A stretch of DNA of 64,000 nucleotides from Candolleomyces eurysporus (taxonomy: Eukaryota > Basidiomycota > Agaricomycetes > Agaricales > Psathyrellaceae): NCBI GenBank assembly GCA_027579435.1, contig JANBPK010000807.1:186001-250000 (forward strand). Reading direction: 5' to 3'. This document shows, in pieces, positions 1 through 11,654 of the stretch. Both the position numbers and the translations under genes were made by a program. How positions within the stretch are numbered: the stretch's first letter is position 1; each line of letters opens with the position of its first letter. The notes beneath the pieces are model-generated. The model worked only from the letters and a program-made list of their open reading frames with translations, had not been told where the DNA came from and searched no databases.

Positions 1-366
1 AGTATGCGAGCCATTTGACGCGCAGCCAAAAGGCTGTCAGAATCGCCATCCTTTGAGGGTATACGTAGAGGAGGTTAGAAATCACGGAGACATAGTATTT
101 CCAGAAGAAATCACGAACATCTATCTGCCTTTCGATGAGCTCGAGAATATCATCATAAACTTCCCGTGCCCAAATGTCGTTCATTTTACCAGACTAGGAA
201 AAGTGCCTGTGAGCGAGGAATTCTATCAAAAGGACAATCGTTAACTTACGATTGTGTCGTCGCGCATCTCGAGAAGATCCATGTCATCAGGGAATACGGA
301 AACCGCAGATACGAAGGTCTTGATGGCGAGAACAGCGAGAACAGCGAAGGTTGCAGAGAACTTCAT
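1..366 (-). CDS. Small secreted protein, 5' part (runs off the left edge)
   Basis: The ATG is at 366-364. The first exon (250-366, 39 codons) begins MKFSATFAVLAVLAIKTFVS, a typical signal peptide: a Lys at position 2 and then a hydrophobic core rich in Ala, Val and Leu. An acidic segment containing PDDMDLLEMRDD follows. The exon ends at a consensus GTAAGT donor (249-244). A TTTCCTAG acceptor near 194 reopens a phase-matched exon from 193 to the window edge with no stop (MNDIWAREVYDDILELIERQ is part of it). The alternative acceptor at CTCACAG leads straight to a stop, so it was rejected. I do not recognise the family. A short, charged, secreted fungal protein (effector-like or cell-wall associated) is the most that can be said. 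The signal peptide is firm; the second exon is likely. Confidence 0.55.
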
Positions 367-1536
367 GGTGACGGAAAAGTAAGTGGATGGAGAAAGTTAA
401 TGAAAGCGAAGGTCGTAAGGAGTGTCAGGCTTTATTGTCCGGCGACGGACAGATGAAGCAAACAGTCGTATCAAACGCTGTGAGGGACTATGAAGCCAAC
501 CGTATCATGCCTTGATACCTTTCTGACACTCAGTTTTCCATCAGGCGCCCGGCGCTACGGGGGNCTTTGATGGGAGTTGGCTGTGGCATCAGTTGTTTGT
601 GTCCCGGGATGCGACGGACGACTCGGGACGCTCAAGGTCCACGTCTACATACCTCTCGCAACACATATTCACCGATCAATCGTGATCTCTGAGCGGGTAC
701 ATTGGCGGAACCCTTTACCAAAACTTCTTTTTTTTCAAGGCGTCGATTACATCAGTTCGATTCTAGGCAAAGATCGAGTCTACCAAGACTTAAAAGCAGC
801 TCGATTCTCGACTGTAGATAACCAATAACGGGCCAATATATGGGTACTTTAGCCTTGATACATCAAGGGCAGGTGAGATGACATGCACAGTCCTGTCAAT
901 CCGAAGTTCCGAACAAGTCAGGAGACCAGATTCAATCTCATATACTTCAACGGAGCACTAGACCTGCGCGGGCAGCCCGGTCGTGTGCACACCGAGCACC
1001 GGCTCTACCGTCAGTCCGAACGAGTCAGAAGACTCATATTTAATCTCGATGCAGTCCCGGGACCTGCACGGGTAGCCCGTTCGGTTTCTGTCACATATGA
1101 ATAGCTTTTTCGTTCCCTCCAGCTCTGAATTGAAAGCCCGGTGGATGATGGGGAACGTACTTTCTTTTCTTCTTATTTCACCAAGGTCGTAGCGCAAGTT
1201 CACACATCTTCCTCCAGAACGCTCAACCTCACCTCCAACAATGATATTGACACCACAACGCGCAAATCGAACTCCGGTATATGAAGTAACAACGTCCACA
1301 CCTCCTCCATACGAACACCGACGACCCTCTAAATCCATTGTATCTATGTCCGCATCGACATCTACCCCCACCACCCCATTCCAACATATACTAGTAAGAT
1401 GCATGTATATACGAAAAATCGTTGTAAAGTCATGAACGAGACGATTAAAGCCTGAAAGATCTTCCAAGAGCTTGAAGAGAACAGCCAGCTCGAGCTCCTC
1501 CCGCGGTACTGCCGTGGGTATGGACAGGGAATGGTA
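367..1536. other. Intergenic, no supported gene
   Basis: This stretch lies between the secreted protein and the 3' end of the sulfate permease. It contains an N after a G run at 564 and an imperfect duplicated segment around 960-1080. A 64-codon plus-strand ORF at 1241-1435 and a 169-codon minus-strand ORF crossing it overlap each other and look like no known protein. Confidence 0.6.
960..1080. repeat. Imperfect direct duplication
   Basis: Two nearby blocks share the order 'acctgcgcgggcagcccg' (about 963-980) and 'acctgcacgggtagcccg' (about 1060-1077). Both are preceded by similar 'caatctcatat' / 'taatctcgatg' sequence. The changes are mostly C/T or G/A transitions. The core cgggtagcccg also occurs, inverted, near 59010. 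Confidence 0.4.
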
Positions 1537-4500
1537 TCAATCAACGTGACGTGGGTTACTCTCAATGATAGCGATAGCGTCCGCAACCGTTTCCCGGAAC
1601 GCATCGGCTCCAATGAGTTCGACGATACCGGCTTTGGCAAAGGTCTTGTAGGCACGGTGGTGCACGTGTGTGAGGTATAGGTCAACTCCACGGTTCTAGA
1701 AAAAAAAGAAGAGGAAAGTGTTAGCGAATGATGAGGATACCGGTGAGCGACCAGCCGGAGAACGTACCCTGTATTCTTCGAGCAACTCATGGAAAATTTG
1801 CGCAGCACTACGTAAAAGAATGCGACATCAACCACCTGAAAAGCAAAGGCAACGACAACAAGAAGGGACTTACGAAGCATCCACCGAATCGACATCCGCC
1901 AAATGGAACACCAGCACAGAAGCTTGCTGTCTAGTTGGCTCCTCGGATGGGTGGAGTTTGTGTATACCATAAAGTTCAATTCGTCTCAGACGCTCCTTCA
2001 GCTGGGCAGTATTGGCTAAAGTCACCAAAAAGGTAGGTCAAGCATGTCAATCGGCAGAAGCAGAGGTCATGAGGGAAGCAGGTCTTACCGAAGTCGAGGT
2101 TTTCACGGATCCTAACGATCAACACTCCCGATACAGCTTCCTCAGCCTCGGGGTTTTCTTTCAAAGGCTTCCATCGGTCGGTGCCAGGAATGCGCCCCTA
2201 AGGGAAGGGGGTCGTTGTTTATTCGGACTACGAGCACAGCACAATATATGACTTACTAGAATCGTCATTCTGGTTTTAGATGATCGGTGGACAACCAGGA
2301 GAAGGGATAAGACCATGCTGATGACAATGCCGGCTTCCAAGTTCCAGACAATGGAGAGGACGAAAGTGAGAGTCATGACTCCGAGATCGACCCAAGCGCT
2401 CATCCTAGAATGTACAAGTTTAGCCGCCAGAAGACGCGGGTGACTACCGGAACTCACCTCCAGTAGTAGAGGACATCATGCGGGGTCTCAGCAATCAGAG
2501 AGTAGACGACCAAGAGGATCCTAAAGGAATGAGAGGTAAGAAATACGCGAGACAGCGAAAAGGATACAAAATGCTTACACAGTAGCCAACACACAGCGAG
2601 GCAAGAAGTAGAGCCAAGGCAACAAAAAGAAGGTAGCAATCAGCACAACCACCGAACAGATGATAGATGCCATCTGGGTTCTAGCGCCAACATCGCCATT
2701 AATTCGCGACCTATTAGGTTTTGTCAAGACGTGTCAACATCACGGGAGAACCTTTGCTATAGCATACCTAGTAATGGAACCATACGCCGGGAGAGTTCCA
2801 GGGAAGAAAGACCCAACAAGGTTGGCAGCTCCCAAAGCGACCAGTTCACGATTGGGACTGATGGGATGGCCATATCGAGCACCATTCTGCTTCGCTGCTA
2901 CAATACTATCCAAGAAGCCAGCGACGGCAATCAATCTGAAATCCAAGGGATGGCGTCAGGAGGCTGCATCCAGTATCTTAGCCTGACCTGCAACTTACAT
3001 CGCGGTAGAGGTCGTTGGGTGCAGGAACTTCCATCTGTTGTTCCCCAGAGGGTTTTCAATGAACCGCTCGCCTGTAGTGACCGAGACTGCGCCTAGAATG
3101 TCGACTCCACCCTTGTCCCACCTAAATTCACCGGATAAGACTTTGAACCTCGTGTTAGAATAAGACAATAATAGAACACTTTGCATAAATGAAACTCACA
3201 CGTGGACAAACCAACGACGATAAGCACCTCTGGTAGACGATAAATCCACCAAGTTTTCTGGAACTGGCCCTTGAACCACCTTAAACACACCAAGGTGCTC
3301 AATGAGACGAGACTAATGGTGGTCGTGAGAGTATTTGCGTGCTCCCAAGCATGAGTGACGATGAAATGAAGTTTTTGTAGCGTGCCCTCCGGGTCAGCAG
3401 CACGCATGAGCTTGGTAAGGCCAAACACGGGAGCTAGCTGCTCGCTATGGTATAGTCACACGTCAATAACTAGATATTTGAATGCACGGGAAGGGGATCA
3501 GTTGAAAACTTACATTAAAATGACCACGGCAACGGCCGTAATAAAGCCTCTAAGCAGAGCTCGACTGAGAACGACATCAATGAAACCCAGGCGGAAGAAA
3601 CCGAGCATGAACGAGAACAGGCCCGCCTACGAATGTTGCATGTTAATTCGCAGTTATAGAGAGCTTTGGAGCTTTGTCTTTACCTGAAGGGTAATGACAG
3701 ATGAGACAGCCAATCCGAGAGCGTCAAACCCTTCTGGGATTTCCTGCCCCACGTCATGTCGGATCTGCTGGACCGCTTGACCCAACAGAAGACTCAGGGC
3801 GGCTTCAGGTGCAACGTTCAGCTGCCTCGAGGTCCCCAGGAAGGCGTAGACGATTCCCGGAATAGCAGCGGAAATCTATCCGACAAATAAACATGACAAA
3901 ACTGACGGGAATTTGGGGAGACATACCAGACCGGTGACAGGGCTGAGCTTCGCCAGCGACGAGGCATAACTGATAGATTGCGGAATCAGGATGCAGGCCA
4001 CTGTAAGCCCTGCCAAGATGTCGCCACCAAGTCTAGACCGGAAAAGCAACGTTTGTCAGTTTGATCCAAGATCCGCCATGTTCCTTCCGCCAGAAAACAT
4101 CAGACCTACAGCGACCAGGAATATTGGGGTATCCAGGCGAGAGATGGGATGTAGTACTTTGCTCTGGTGGCTAGCACATTACGCTTTCGTCTAGGGTCTC
4201 CTGCAAGGGGGCACAGTTCGGGAGTCAGCATCGAGGTTCGAGGCCAAAACTGTCCAGGGCCACACTAAGCTCTCGCCGTTGCTGTTGGATGAGCTGGCGA
4301 AGCCTGGAGAAGCACCCACCGGACGCGAAAGGTAATAAACTCACTTGATGAAGCGATACTTCTATAGTCTACCACCCCTGACTCCTGATCCAAGAGCCCT
4401 GTCTGCTGTTCCGCCTCTTCGTCTTCGATGGTTTTTAAGGGAGAGACGGCGTCAATGGCCATGATGGACTCTGTGGCTGAGGCAGCAGACGACGCCGGGA

Positions 4501-4591
4501 CTGAGGAGGCTAGGAGGCGATCGATGTCGGCATGTAGCAGCGCTGGACGAGATGAGCTCATCTTGCTTGGGTTGTGCGGAGCAAAACGCAA
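1537..4591 (-). CDS. SulP family sulfate permease with STAS domain
   Basis: Plasma-membrane sulfate:proton symporter of the SulP/SLC26 family, feeding sulfate assimilation. The start is the ATG at 4591, with a second in-frame Met (MSSSRPALLH) at 4561 that may be the real start. The N-terminus is acidic and cytosolic. The next exon gives KYYIPSLAWIPQYSWSL, the segment that precedes TM1 in fungal SulP proteins. Several hydrophobic exons follow, including ISPNRELVALGAANLVGSFF and PGTLPAYGSITRYA near 2750-2850, a strongly conserved SulP stretch, and AGIVISMVLSLLLVVHRSS at about 2300. The C-terminal STAS domain starts near 2190 (PGTDRWKPLKENPEAEEAV, then VLIVRIRENLDFGKT) and ends ...IIESNPRHVD at the TGA 1539-1537. 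About ten short introns are evident. The family is certain; individual exon edges are not all checked. Confidence 0.9.
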
Positions 4592-5031
4592 ATCCGAGGA
4601 ACTTGGATGGCGCAGGGGCGTAATATTAATAGTCGCTTAGTCATTCCCACGTGGTTGTTCTCCCTGTCGTCATAGTATCTACTAGCTCTGTAGAATGTCT
4701 ACCTTCTAGAATAAAGGTGGGCTCACGATAGATGCACCAGCATGACATTACTAGCATTGGAGGCGAGAACGAGCTTCAGGAGGTGCAGATCGTTTGGACC
4801 GAGTGCTGATCAATTGAGGCTGAGGCGAACTTGTTCCTAACTTGTCCTCATCCAGAAAATGCTTTCATTTCACTACAGAATGGCGAAATTCGAAAAATGA
4901 CATGGATGGCCAGCCTCGAGCCCAGAACCCTGAAAAGTTCTGTCATGACACAATTGTCCCGTCCACTCTAATACGAGTTTTTTNCTGCCAGACGCTAAAG
5001 TCTAGAAGTACCAATCGTCAATATTTCAACG
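4592..5031. other. Intergenic, sulfate permease promoter side
   Basis: No coding signal was seen. The stretch holds an N after a T run at 4984. It serves as the upstream region of the permease and the 3' flank of the small gene that ends at 5032. Confidence 0.5.
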
Positions 5032-5638
5032 TCAATAATCCAAAGTCAATTCCACCCCAACAATCGAAAGCCACTGGGTTCCAACTAACCTTGGTGGGGT
5101 CCAAGACTTCGCACTCTCCGGAAACCTACCCTTCTTCTCCGTCCCATTCGGTCCCTCATCCGGCGTGCTACATGGTGCCAGTCCCTCTAAATCATCCTTG
5201 ATATCTGGCGGGCCTGCCTTCCCGCCATACCTCGGATTCGGGCCTCCAGGAAGGGAGTATGGTTCAGCCGTTGGCTCAGTATCTACGTGCTCGTACTCTT
5301 TGGTCGCATAGCCGTAACGCGATGCATCTCCTGAGAGAGTAGTGTGTTCTGTTGACTGGATGCCGTCCCCGCGAATGGGACCTGCTGATGGGTCTGGGAA
5401 GGACGCTGGGACCGATGGTTTGGACAAAAGAGCTGTTGGTGAGTGGGTGAACGGGTGAAATGTTGGAATATATGTAGTCGACGTTTGGTACAAGAAGCGT
5501 TGCGACGGTTTTGGTTGGAAGAAATAGGGAGAAATCAGAATTTTGGTAACAGTAGGAAGATGTGTACGTACCGGCAAAGTTTGATTGTCTCCATTGCTTC
5601 CATCCTTTAGGAAGTCGAGCAATTCCTCCGACGGGCAT
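5032..5638 (-). CDS. Small two-exon protein of unknown function
   Basis: Exon 1 (5572-5638) encodes MPVGGIARLPKGWKQWRQSN plus FA and ends at a GTACGTAC donor (5571-5564). Exon 2 starts at 5432 after an ACCAACAG acceptor. The phases match (G|CT) and give ALLSKPSVPASFPDPSAG and onward. The joined protein is about 155 residues, rich in Pro, Gly, Glu and Asp, with segments such as YGYATKEYEHVDTEPTAEPY and GPNPRYGGKAGPPDIKDDLE. It has no membrane segment. A possible further donor (GTTAGT near 5089) could remove the last 18 residues. A basic, Trp-containing N-terminus followed by a disordered acidic part would suit a small mitochondrial or nuclear protein, but I do not recognise a family. The splice model is good; the function is unknown. 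Confidence 0.6.
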
Positions 5639-7644
5639 TTCGGACGAAACACAGTTATGGTAGCTTGAGAGGCTTTTCTAAAGAAGCAGGTACTGTGAAG
5701 CTGGGTGATAAAGTGGTTAAAGGTAGGATGAGTTTAGGTCCCCCTTATGTCTCTGGTACTATTTAGATTGTCGGCGTATGAGGTCACAAGAGGCTCCATG
5801 CGTTGGAGTCGATGAGACGACCGCCATTGATACCGAGACTCGCCAAATCAAGAATTCAGTGGCGAGCCCGGGGCCCGGGATGTGAACTGAGCCTCAAGCG
5901 TCGCCTCCTCCTCCATTCTCTCCATAGAATGTTCTCTTTTTCATTTTATTTGTAACCTCTTGCCACTAGCACCAGCATTGAGCTTAGCATGTGGCTGGCA
6001 GACAGCTGTCAAAACCAGAGCCCTGAGTCAGCTTTCTGCTTGACATTGCCTGAGTTGGGAATGCCGAAGAGAGAATGGAGTAACAAATAAATTGAACGGC
6101 ATTCTCGAGACGTTGAGCGTCGAGCGTTCTCCCCCATCCTCGATCAATTCCCATTACATTTGACACTCCCATGTGGGGAGAGAGACAAGCGAACCCTAGT
6201 AGACTCCATGATACAAGCAATTAGGTCACTCTTGTATCACAGAAGGCAGATGGAATACGAGATTTATAAAGCGGCACGGAATTGTATACCTTGGCAGGGT
6301 TCCAGGATCATGATTCCCACCTCACCTGATGCTCAGAGTTTTTTTCAGATAAGCATATACAAGACATGGCTAGGGGCTATGGCTAGGTAACTGATCCTAT
6401 TGGTTACCCACTTCTAAATCTTAGGTGAGTTTCCGCCGAAAGAAGTTGAGAACGGGGATCTCATGGCTTGGAGCTGTGTAGATACTACCAAGAGAAGGTA
6501 CGACGATCTTCCCACTCAAGTAGGATGTCAGTGAAGACCGCCGAAATTCGAAGACGCGGCCGGGGACTACATTAAAGCTTGCGGGGAATTCAATGAATTC
6601 TCACTGAGATGATATGAGCTGCCCTCGATGGGATCCGAATAACATCGCGATGGCTTGCGTTTGGAAAGTTTCCATCTTTCGGCCGGAGATCTCGCGGTCC
6701 CAACAGTGGCTGAAGTCATCACCGGGGTCTGCAGTATAAAGAGAAAGCGATTGTAAATCATCCCGCCAGTCACAAGTGACGGTTCCTTTCTTTCCGAACT
6801 TCTCCTTTCTCTTTCTCCTCGCTCTCTAAATCGTTCTGACGGCTCCATCATCGACCCCCTCCGTGATGCTTGGACGCCCTCCCAATCAATGACCATCCCC
6901 TCTGACCACTCACAAAACTCCACTTCGACCATGACCTTGAGGGGCCAGGCGAGAAGCTAGCTATCGTGCTTCACTACTTTATCGCCGTCCGGCAGAGCCG
7001 TCTATCCTTGGTTATCCTCGAATTCTTGACCGCCACCGCCACGCGTGCTTGTCGCGGCACGATAGCCACCCCATTGAGCCTTCTGGAAGTTCTTTTAAGC
7101 ATCGTTCGCCATTCTCCTTCCCGTGGCCTATAACCTCGAGAGTTCTGCACCATGATAATGGAGGCTGAAGCTCTTTGGTCATTACCATGGGAATGGAGGA
7201 CGGCATACTGCGACGAGGAACGACTGGTATAGCTCGGCGACGGCGGTCCAGGTTACGCGGTGGGATACGAGTGTTCAAGTCAGCGAGTTCTATCAGACCC
7301 CGTAGGCCATCTGTCATGTTCTAGCCTAGTACCTTATCTTCTCCACCGGGGTTTCGTAGGACCCTATTGACCTCTCGTTCCGACGATGTGCTACTTTTTG
7401 GTACTGTCGGGTGATGCCTTTATTGATAGCGCTAGCTACAGACGCTTCTCTATCTATCCCTAGCTATCGTGCACTCACAGGCACACGGGGCTTAGATTGA
7501 CGGCGTGGGTTGGTCAAAAGGTCGACGTCGAGGACTCCTGCACGCATACCCGGGCTAGACTTCGAATCTAGACGGTCGGAGGAGAATGCGTGGTGCATGT
7601 AAAGACATATGCGATCAGAATGGATAAGACAAGGTTTGAACCAC

Positions 7645-7832
7645 CGTCCCGGAGATGCACCGCTCAGCTCCAACAATCCAACAAATTAGAAGCTCTTCGG
7701 ACCAACCGTCCAATGAGATTGAGATTGAAAGTCTCTGTGATTGGTAGCTGGATGGGTTGTGGGATTGTGCCAGTTGTGAGCAGCCAGTAGGCGTTGATTA
7801 AAACACCCACTAATTCAAACGCGTAAAAAANG
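7645..7832. repeat. Diverged direct repeat, copy 1a
   Basis: Pairs with 8166-8345. The shared ordered blocks are 'cccggagatgc(a/g)ccgctc', 'gctccaac', 'gaagct', 'ccgtccaatg(a/g)gattgag', 'tgattgg(t/g)', 'gcgttg' and 'acccactaattcaaa' / 'acccactcattcaaa'. The differences include many transitions and small indels. Confidence 0.6.
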
Positions 7833-7849
7833 CCGAAATGTCGCGCACG

Positions 7850-7985
7850 ATGATCGACGTGGACGCTGGTTGCACCATACTCAGTAAGCCGTGATTCTGC
7901 CTTGTTCCTGCGTTCTGAGCTCTTGAGGATAGTGCTTCCCCACCTTTCTTATTCAGACCGATCAGTAGCGCTTAGCCGCGGCCTC
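7850..7985. repeat. Diverged direct repeat, copy 2a
   Basis: Pairs with 8665-8815. The shared ordered blocks are 'ccttgttcctgcg' / 'ccttgttaccgagcg', 'ctgag', 'cttgaggata' / 'cttgaggacc' and 'ttcttattc(a/g)g(a/g)ccgatca(g/a)tag'. It follows copy 1a directly, so 1a and 2a may be parts of one older element. Confidence 0.5.
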
Positions 7986-8165
7986 AGGACACAAGAAGCT
8001 TGGAGCTTCGAACGCACACTTTCTTGTCGTGTACCAATAGATTTCTTGCGGGTATAGTGAGTCATCGGGCCACATCCAACTAAGCGCTCGGAGGAGAATA
8101 GATGTTATGTCCTTCCTTAAACAAATCATCGTGGAGTTGCTTGAGAAAGTCTGAACTTTGGGCGC

Positions 8166-8345
8166 TTCCTCCCGGAGATGCGCCGCTCCGCTCCAACCAA
8201 TTGACAACGAAGTCGAAGCTGTCCGGAACATCCGTCCAATGGGATTGAGAGACCTTTTGATTGGGTGGCTACATACGAGGGGAGTTACATCAAGGGCCCA
8301 ATGAGCGTTGTTTGGAATACCCACTCATTCAAATGCTCTACCAAT
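8166..8345. repeat. Diverged direct repeat, copy 1b
   Basis: Partner of 7645-7832, in the same orientation and about 520 bp downstream. The similarity fades just after a short AT-rich stretch (aatataaatagatag). Confidence 0.6.
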
Positions 8346-8664
8346 ATAAATAGATAGAAAAGGAGCCAGATGCAGCAAGATAGACGTATGGGGGCCTGTT
8401 TTTGACGATGCCGCTACTTCTAGTAGCGGGTCTTTAGTTCCCCCGTCAATTAACGCTTACCTCGGAATTTTCGCCTTTCTCCTAGTATCCCCTCCCCACA
8501 TTGTGGACTACCATCCGCACCCTCGAGCCGGAGGCTGGGTTCTCCTTTCAATCACAAGACCTCTGTCAAGTATTTCGGTCCCGCGCGTGAGCACGAGCAC
8601 GCATTTAGGAGAATTGACGGTGGAAGCAGAGCACGAATAGGCATCCCTCGTTCAAAAAGTAGTG

Positions 8665-8815
8665 GACATTGCGGCGAAGCCGGCTTCGAGGGCTATTGCG
8701 CTAAGTCCGGTTAGTCGTGAGTTTACCTTGTTACCGAGCGCTGAGGCCTTGAGGACCTACTCGCAACGCTGTTTCTTATTCGGGCCGATCAATAGTCGTG
8801 GTCTTCAATATACCG
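8665..8815. repeat. Diverged direct repeat, copy 2b
   Basis: Partner of 7850-7985. The order 1a-2a ... 1b ... 2b suggests a larger unit of about 350 bp that was duplicated and then interrupted. Confidence 0.5.
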
Positions 8816-9378
8816 CGGGTCAAGTCGCCAGAGAGGGTTCACGGCGTGAAATCGCCATCGGATTCGCGTTCTTATGTCCCCCTTTTCCTCAGCTAGGAGG
8901 AATTAGCTGTTTCCCAGCTACACCGGGTATTTGACGCGCTGAATCAACGCCCCAGCACTCTCAGTTTTGCACGATCCAGACCATTTCTTCTGCTGCGCGT
9001 AGAAGCCGATCCACGAGAGCCCACCAATACAGAAGCCGACGCGCCTGAAGGTGCAAGAGTCGAGGCAGTGTTCCAAGTCTATAGCGCGAGTGGTGTGACC
9101 ACACACACACCCACCTAGGCTGTGTACTGTTCAAAAGGAGAACAGGGGTTGCATTGATAATGCCGTACATTACTCGTACGATGACCGAGACGCAAGAAGC
9201 TGTATTGGGGCGGCTAGCTGCGCAGACTGTAACGTATACGTAGGAGTGATGGAATGGATCCCCTCTGAGTCAGGGTGCAGTGACACGCCAGTTCGCCTGT
9301 GCCAAACACGCCACAACATCGGTGCGTTATCTGGGGCCGGGGCGCTCGCGACCAGCTCTCTTCCCAACCACGATCATC

Positions 9379-11045
9379 ATGTCTCGTTTCCTCGACTGGG
9401 TTTTGGTAGCCGTCTCCTGCACCTCCGTCGTCCTCGCGACCCCTCTCTCNTACCCCCCATGTCCTCCCCCAGCGCTCCGCAATAGGGTTCGCGCCCCTCC
9501 TTGCCAGCGAACACCCCCATGGCACCGTCAACAACTCGTACATCATCATGCTCAAGGATGATATCCACCCGGATGTCAAGCTTAACCACTTGAACTTCCT
9601 CCAGAACATCCACCAGGCCGACCCGCTCATTGGGGACGTCTCCGGCATCCAGCAAGTCTATGATGGCCACATCAACGGGTACGCTGGTCACTTCACAGAA
9701 GGTGTACTCGACCAGCTCCGGGCGCGACCGGAGGTTGCATACATCGAGAGGGACCAGATTGTCCGCACCACAGACCCCAGGACTCAGAAGGCGGCGCCTT
9801 GGGTATGTTCCGTTTTGCTGTTTTCGGCTAAGTGACACGTCTAATTTGACGCCAAATGAACAACAGGGTCTTGCCCGAATTAGCCACCGTCCCCGGCTCA
9901 CCTTCTCCACCTTCACCAAGTACGAGTATGACGATGTGGCCGGTGATGGTGTTGACGTCTACGTTGTTGACACTGGTATCAACGTCGAGCATGTTGAATT
10001 CGAGGGTCGTGCGTCGTGGGGCAAGACCGTCCCTGCCAATGACGTGGATGAGGATGGCAATGGTCATGGTTCTCACTGCGCTGGCACCGTCGCTTCGAAC
10101 AAGTACGGTGTTTCCAAGAAGGCCAACGTCATCGCCGTCAAAGTCTTGGGCTCTAACGGCAGTGGTACCATGTCCGATGTCATTGGCGGTGTCTCTTGGG
10201 CTGCTAACGAGGCTTACAAGAAGGACGCCGCTGCTGAGCAGGAGTATGCTGCTACCGGCCAGACCAAGCACAAGGGCTCTGTTGCCAACATGTCCCTTGG
10301 CGGTGGAAAGTCTCAGGCCCTTGACGATGCTGTGAACAAGGCCGTCAGGTCTGGTCTTCACTTTGCTGTTGCAGCTGGTACGATACCCATTTGTGCTTGA
10401 TGATGAATATCGCGTACTGACAACCATCACCTTAGGCAATGACAACCGTGATGCTTGCAACTACTCCCCCGCAGCTGCCGAGAACGCTGTCACTGTTGGC
10501 GCTTCTACTCTCGGTGACGAGAGGGCCTACTTCTCCAACCACGGTTCTTGTGTCGATGTCTTTGCACCTGGTATGTTCCATCGTATCCCAATTCACTTTC
10601 CCATCTAACGCGCATGCAGGTTTGAACATCTTGTCCACTTACAAAGGCAGTCCCAACGCTGTCGCCACTCTTTCTGGCACCTCGATGGCTTCCCCCCNAC
10701 GTTGCTGGTCTTTTGGCTTACCTCCTTTCCATCTATCCTTCTCCCCAGTTCGACCCTATCTTCGACAAGGAGGAGAACCTCGTCAGCATTGAGAGCCAGC
10801 GCATCATCTCCAAGTCGTCCACTCTTTACACCCTCGCCCACTCTGTTCTCCCTGAGTGGGTCGCTGCCTTCATGCCCTCGCCTTTCTTGGTTGAGGCCGC
10901 CACGGCCCCTGTGCCAAAGCGACCCACTTTGACTCCTCTGCAATTGAAGAAGGCTGTGATTGCCCTTAGCTCCAAGGGCCTGCTTTCTGATCTCCCCGAC
11001 AACACCGTCAACCTGTTGGTCTTCAACAACGCTACCTCGTCCTGA
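9379..11045 (+). CDS. Subtilisin-like serine protease (S8A), cerevisin / vacuolar protease B type
   Basis: Exons 9379-9802, 9867-10377, 10436-10570 and 10620-11045 give about 497 residues once the two surplus Ns (9450, 10698) are ignored. The N-terminus MSRFLDWVLVAVSCTSVVLA is a signal peptide. It is followed by an inhibitor-I9-type propeptide (SYIIMLKDDIHPDVKLNHLN ... VAYIERDQIV). The catalytic triad is visible: Asp in VYVVDTGINVEH, His in DGNGHGSHCAGT and Ser in LSGTSMASP. The oxyanion Asn lies in AAGNDNRDACNYSPA. The stretch KKANVIAVKVLGSNGSGTMS matches the cerevisin/Prb1 subgroup rather than secreted proteinase K. A C-terminal extension of about 100 residues after the Ser block is also usual for the vacuolar enzymes. 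The likely role is bulk protein turnover and zymogen processing in the vacuole. The family is certain; the location is inferred. Confidence 0.92.
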
Positions 11046-11654
11046 ATTCGTGTATCTTTATAGCTGTGCATTTCTATACTATACCGCACTCGTTCACGCT
11101 ATTCCACAAATCCCAGTCGTTCAATGTTCGAGTCCCCGGCCTCGTTGTTTTGTTCTGTTCTCCTGCGTTCTTGTTGATTCTCTTCTTTCCCTTCTTTCAT
11201 TTTCTCCGATGACGGGCATGAATGGTCTACCAACCACCACGGCTTTTTGCATTGGTTAGTTTGAGAGGAGGGACGTTTTGGTATCTCGGAAAGCTTGCGT
11301 GTATTTCAACAACACCTTGTGCTGGTGGATTTTGGCGTCGATGCGCCTGGTATGTCCTGGAGTAGTTGCATGGGTTGCTGTTGCTGTCGACCTTGCTTGT
11401 CATGTCCTACCCTCTGTATCATAGTACATATCCACACATATACATATACGCATTGTTACTCGAATGAGCGGATGAGCGAATTCGGCGAGACGAGGGCATG
11501 TTCTCGTTTTAATGACGTACGTGGCAACCAATCAGATCACTGGCTATGACGGGAGTGCGCGGCCATGATTTCGCCTGCAGGCGCTCCCGCTCCGCTCACC
11601 ATCTCATCACTGTTTTCCTCTCTCCCTCACGTTGCTGCAGACTAGCGATACAAA
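11046..11654. other. Intergenic between protease and oxidoreductase
   Basis: A T/C-rich protease 3' region (to about 11450) is followed by the promoter side of the next gene. No ORF with splice support was seen. Confidence 0.5.

Larger units (their letters stand above)
5639..9378. other. 3.7-kb gene-poor repeat-bearing stretch
   Basis: The ORFs here are short, lack fungal codon texture and cannot be linked by splice signals. The region contains at least two pairs of diverged direct repeats (7645-7832 with 8166-8345, and 7850-7985 with 8665-8815) and an N after an A run at 7831. It looks like decayed transposon-derived or duplicated non-coding DNA. Confidence 0.55.

Noticed and set aside
1241..1435. 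A 64-codon plus-strand ORF rich in Thr, Ser and Pro that could be an extra gene
   Set aside because: Any continuation would have to run through the 3' end of the sulfate permease, and the ORF has no homologue I recognise.
7620..7680. A tRNA-like T-loop string (ggttcaaacc on the minus strand)
   Set aside because: The flanking bases do not form the stem and no acceptor or anticodon arm is found.
9828..10460. A 210-codon antisense ORF inside the protease gene
   Set aside because: It is a shadow of the conserved subtilase exon on the other strand; the plus-strand frame carries the catalytic motifs.
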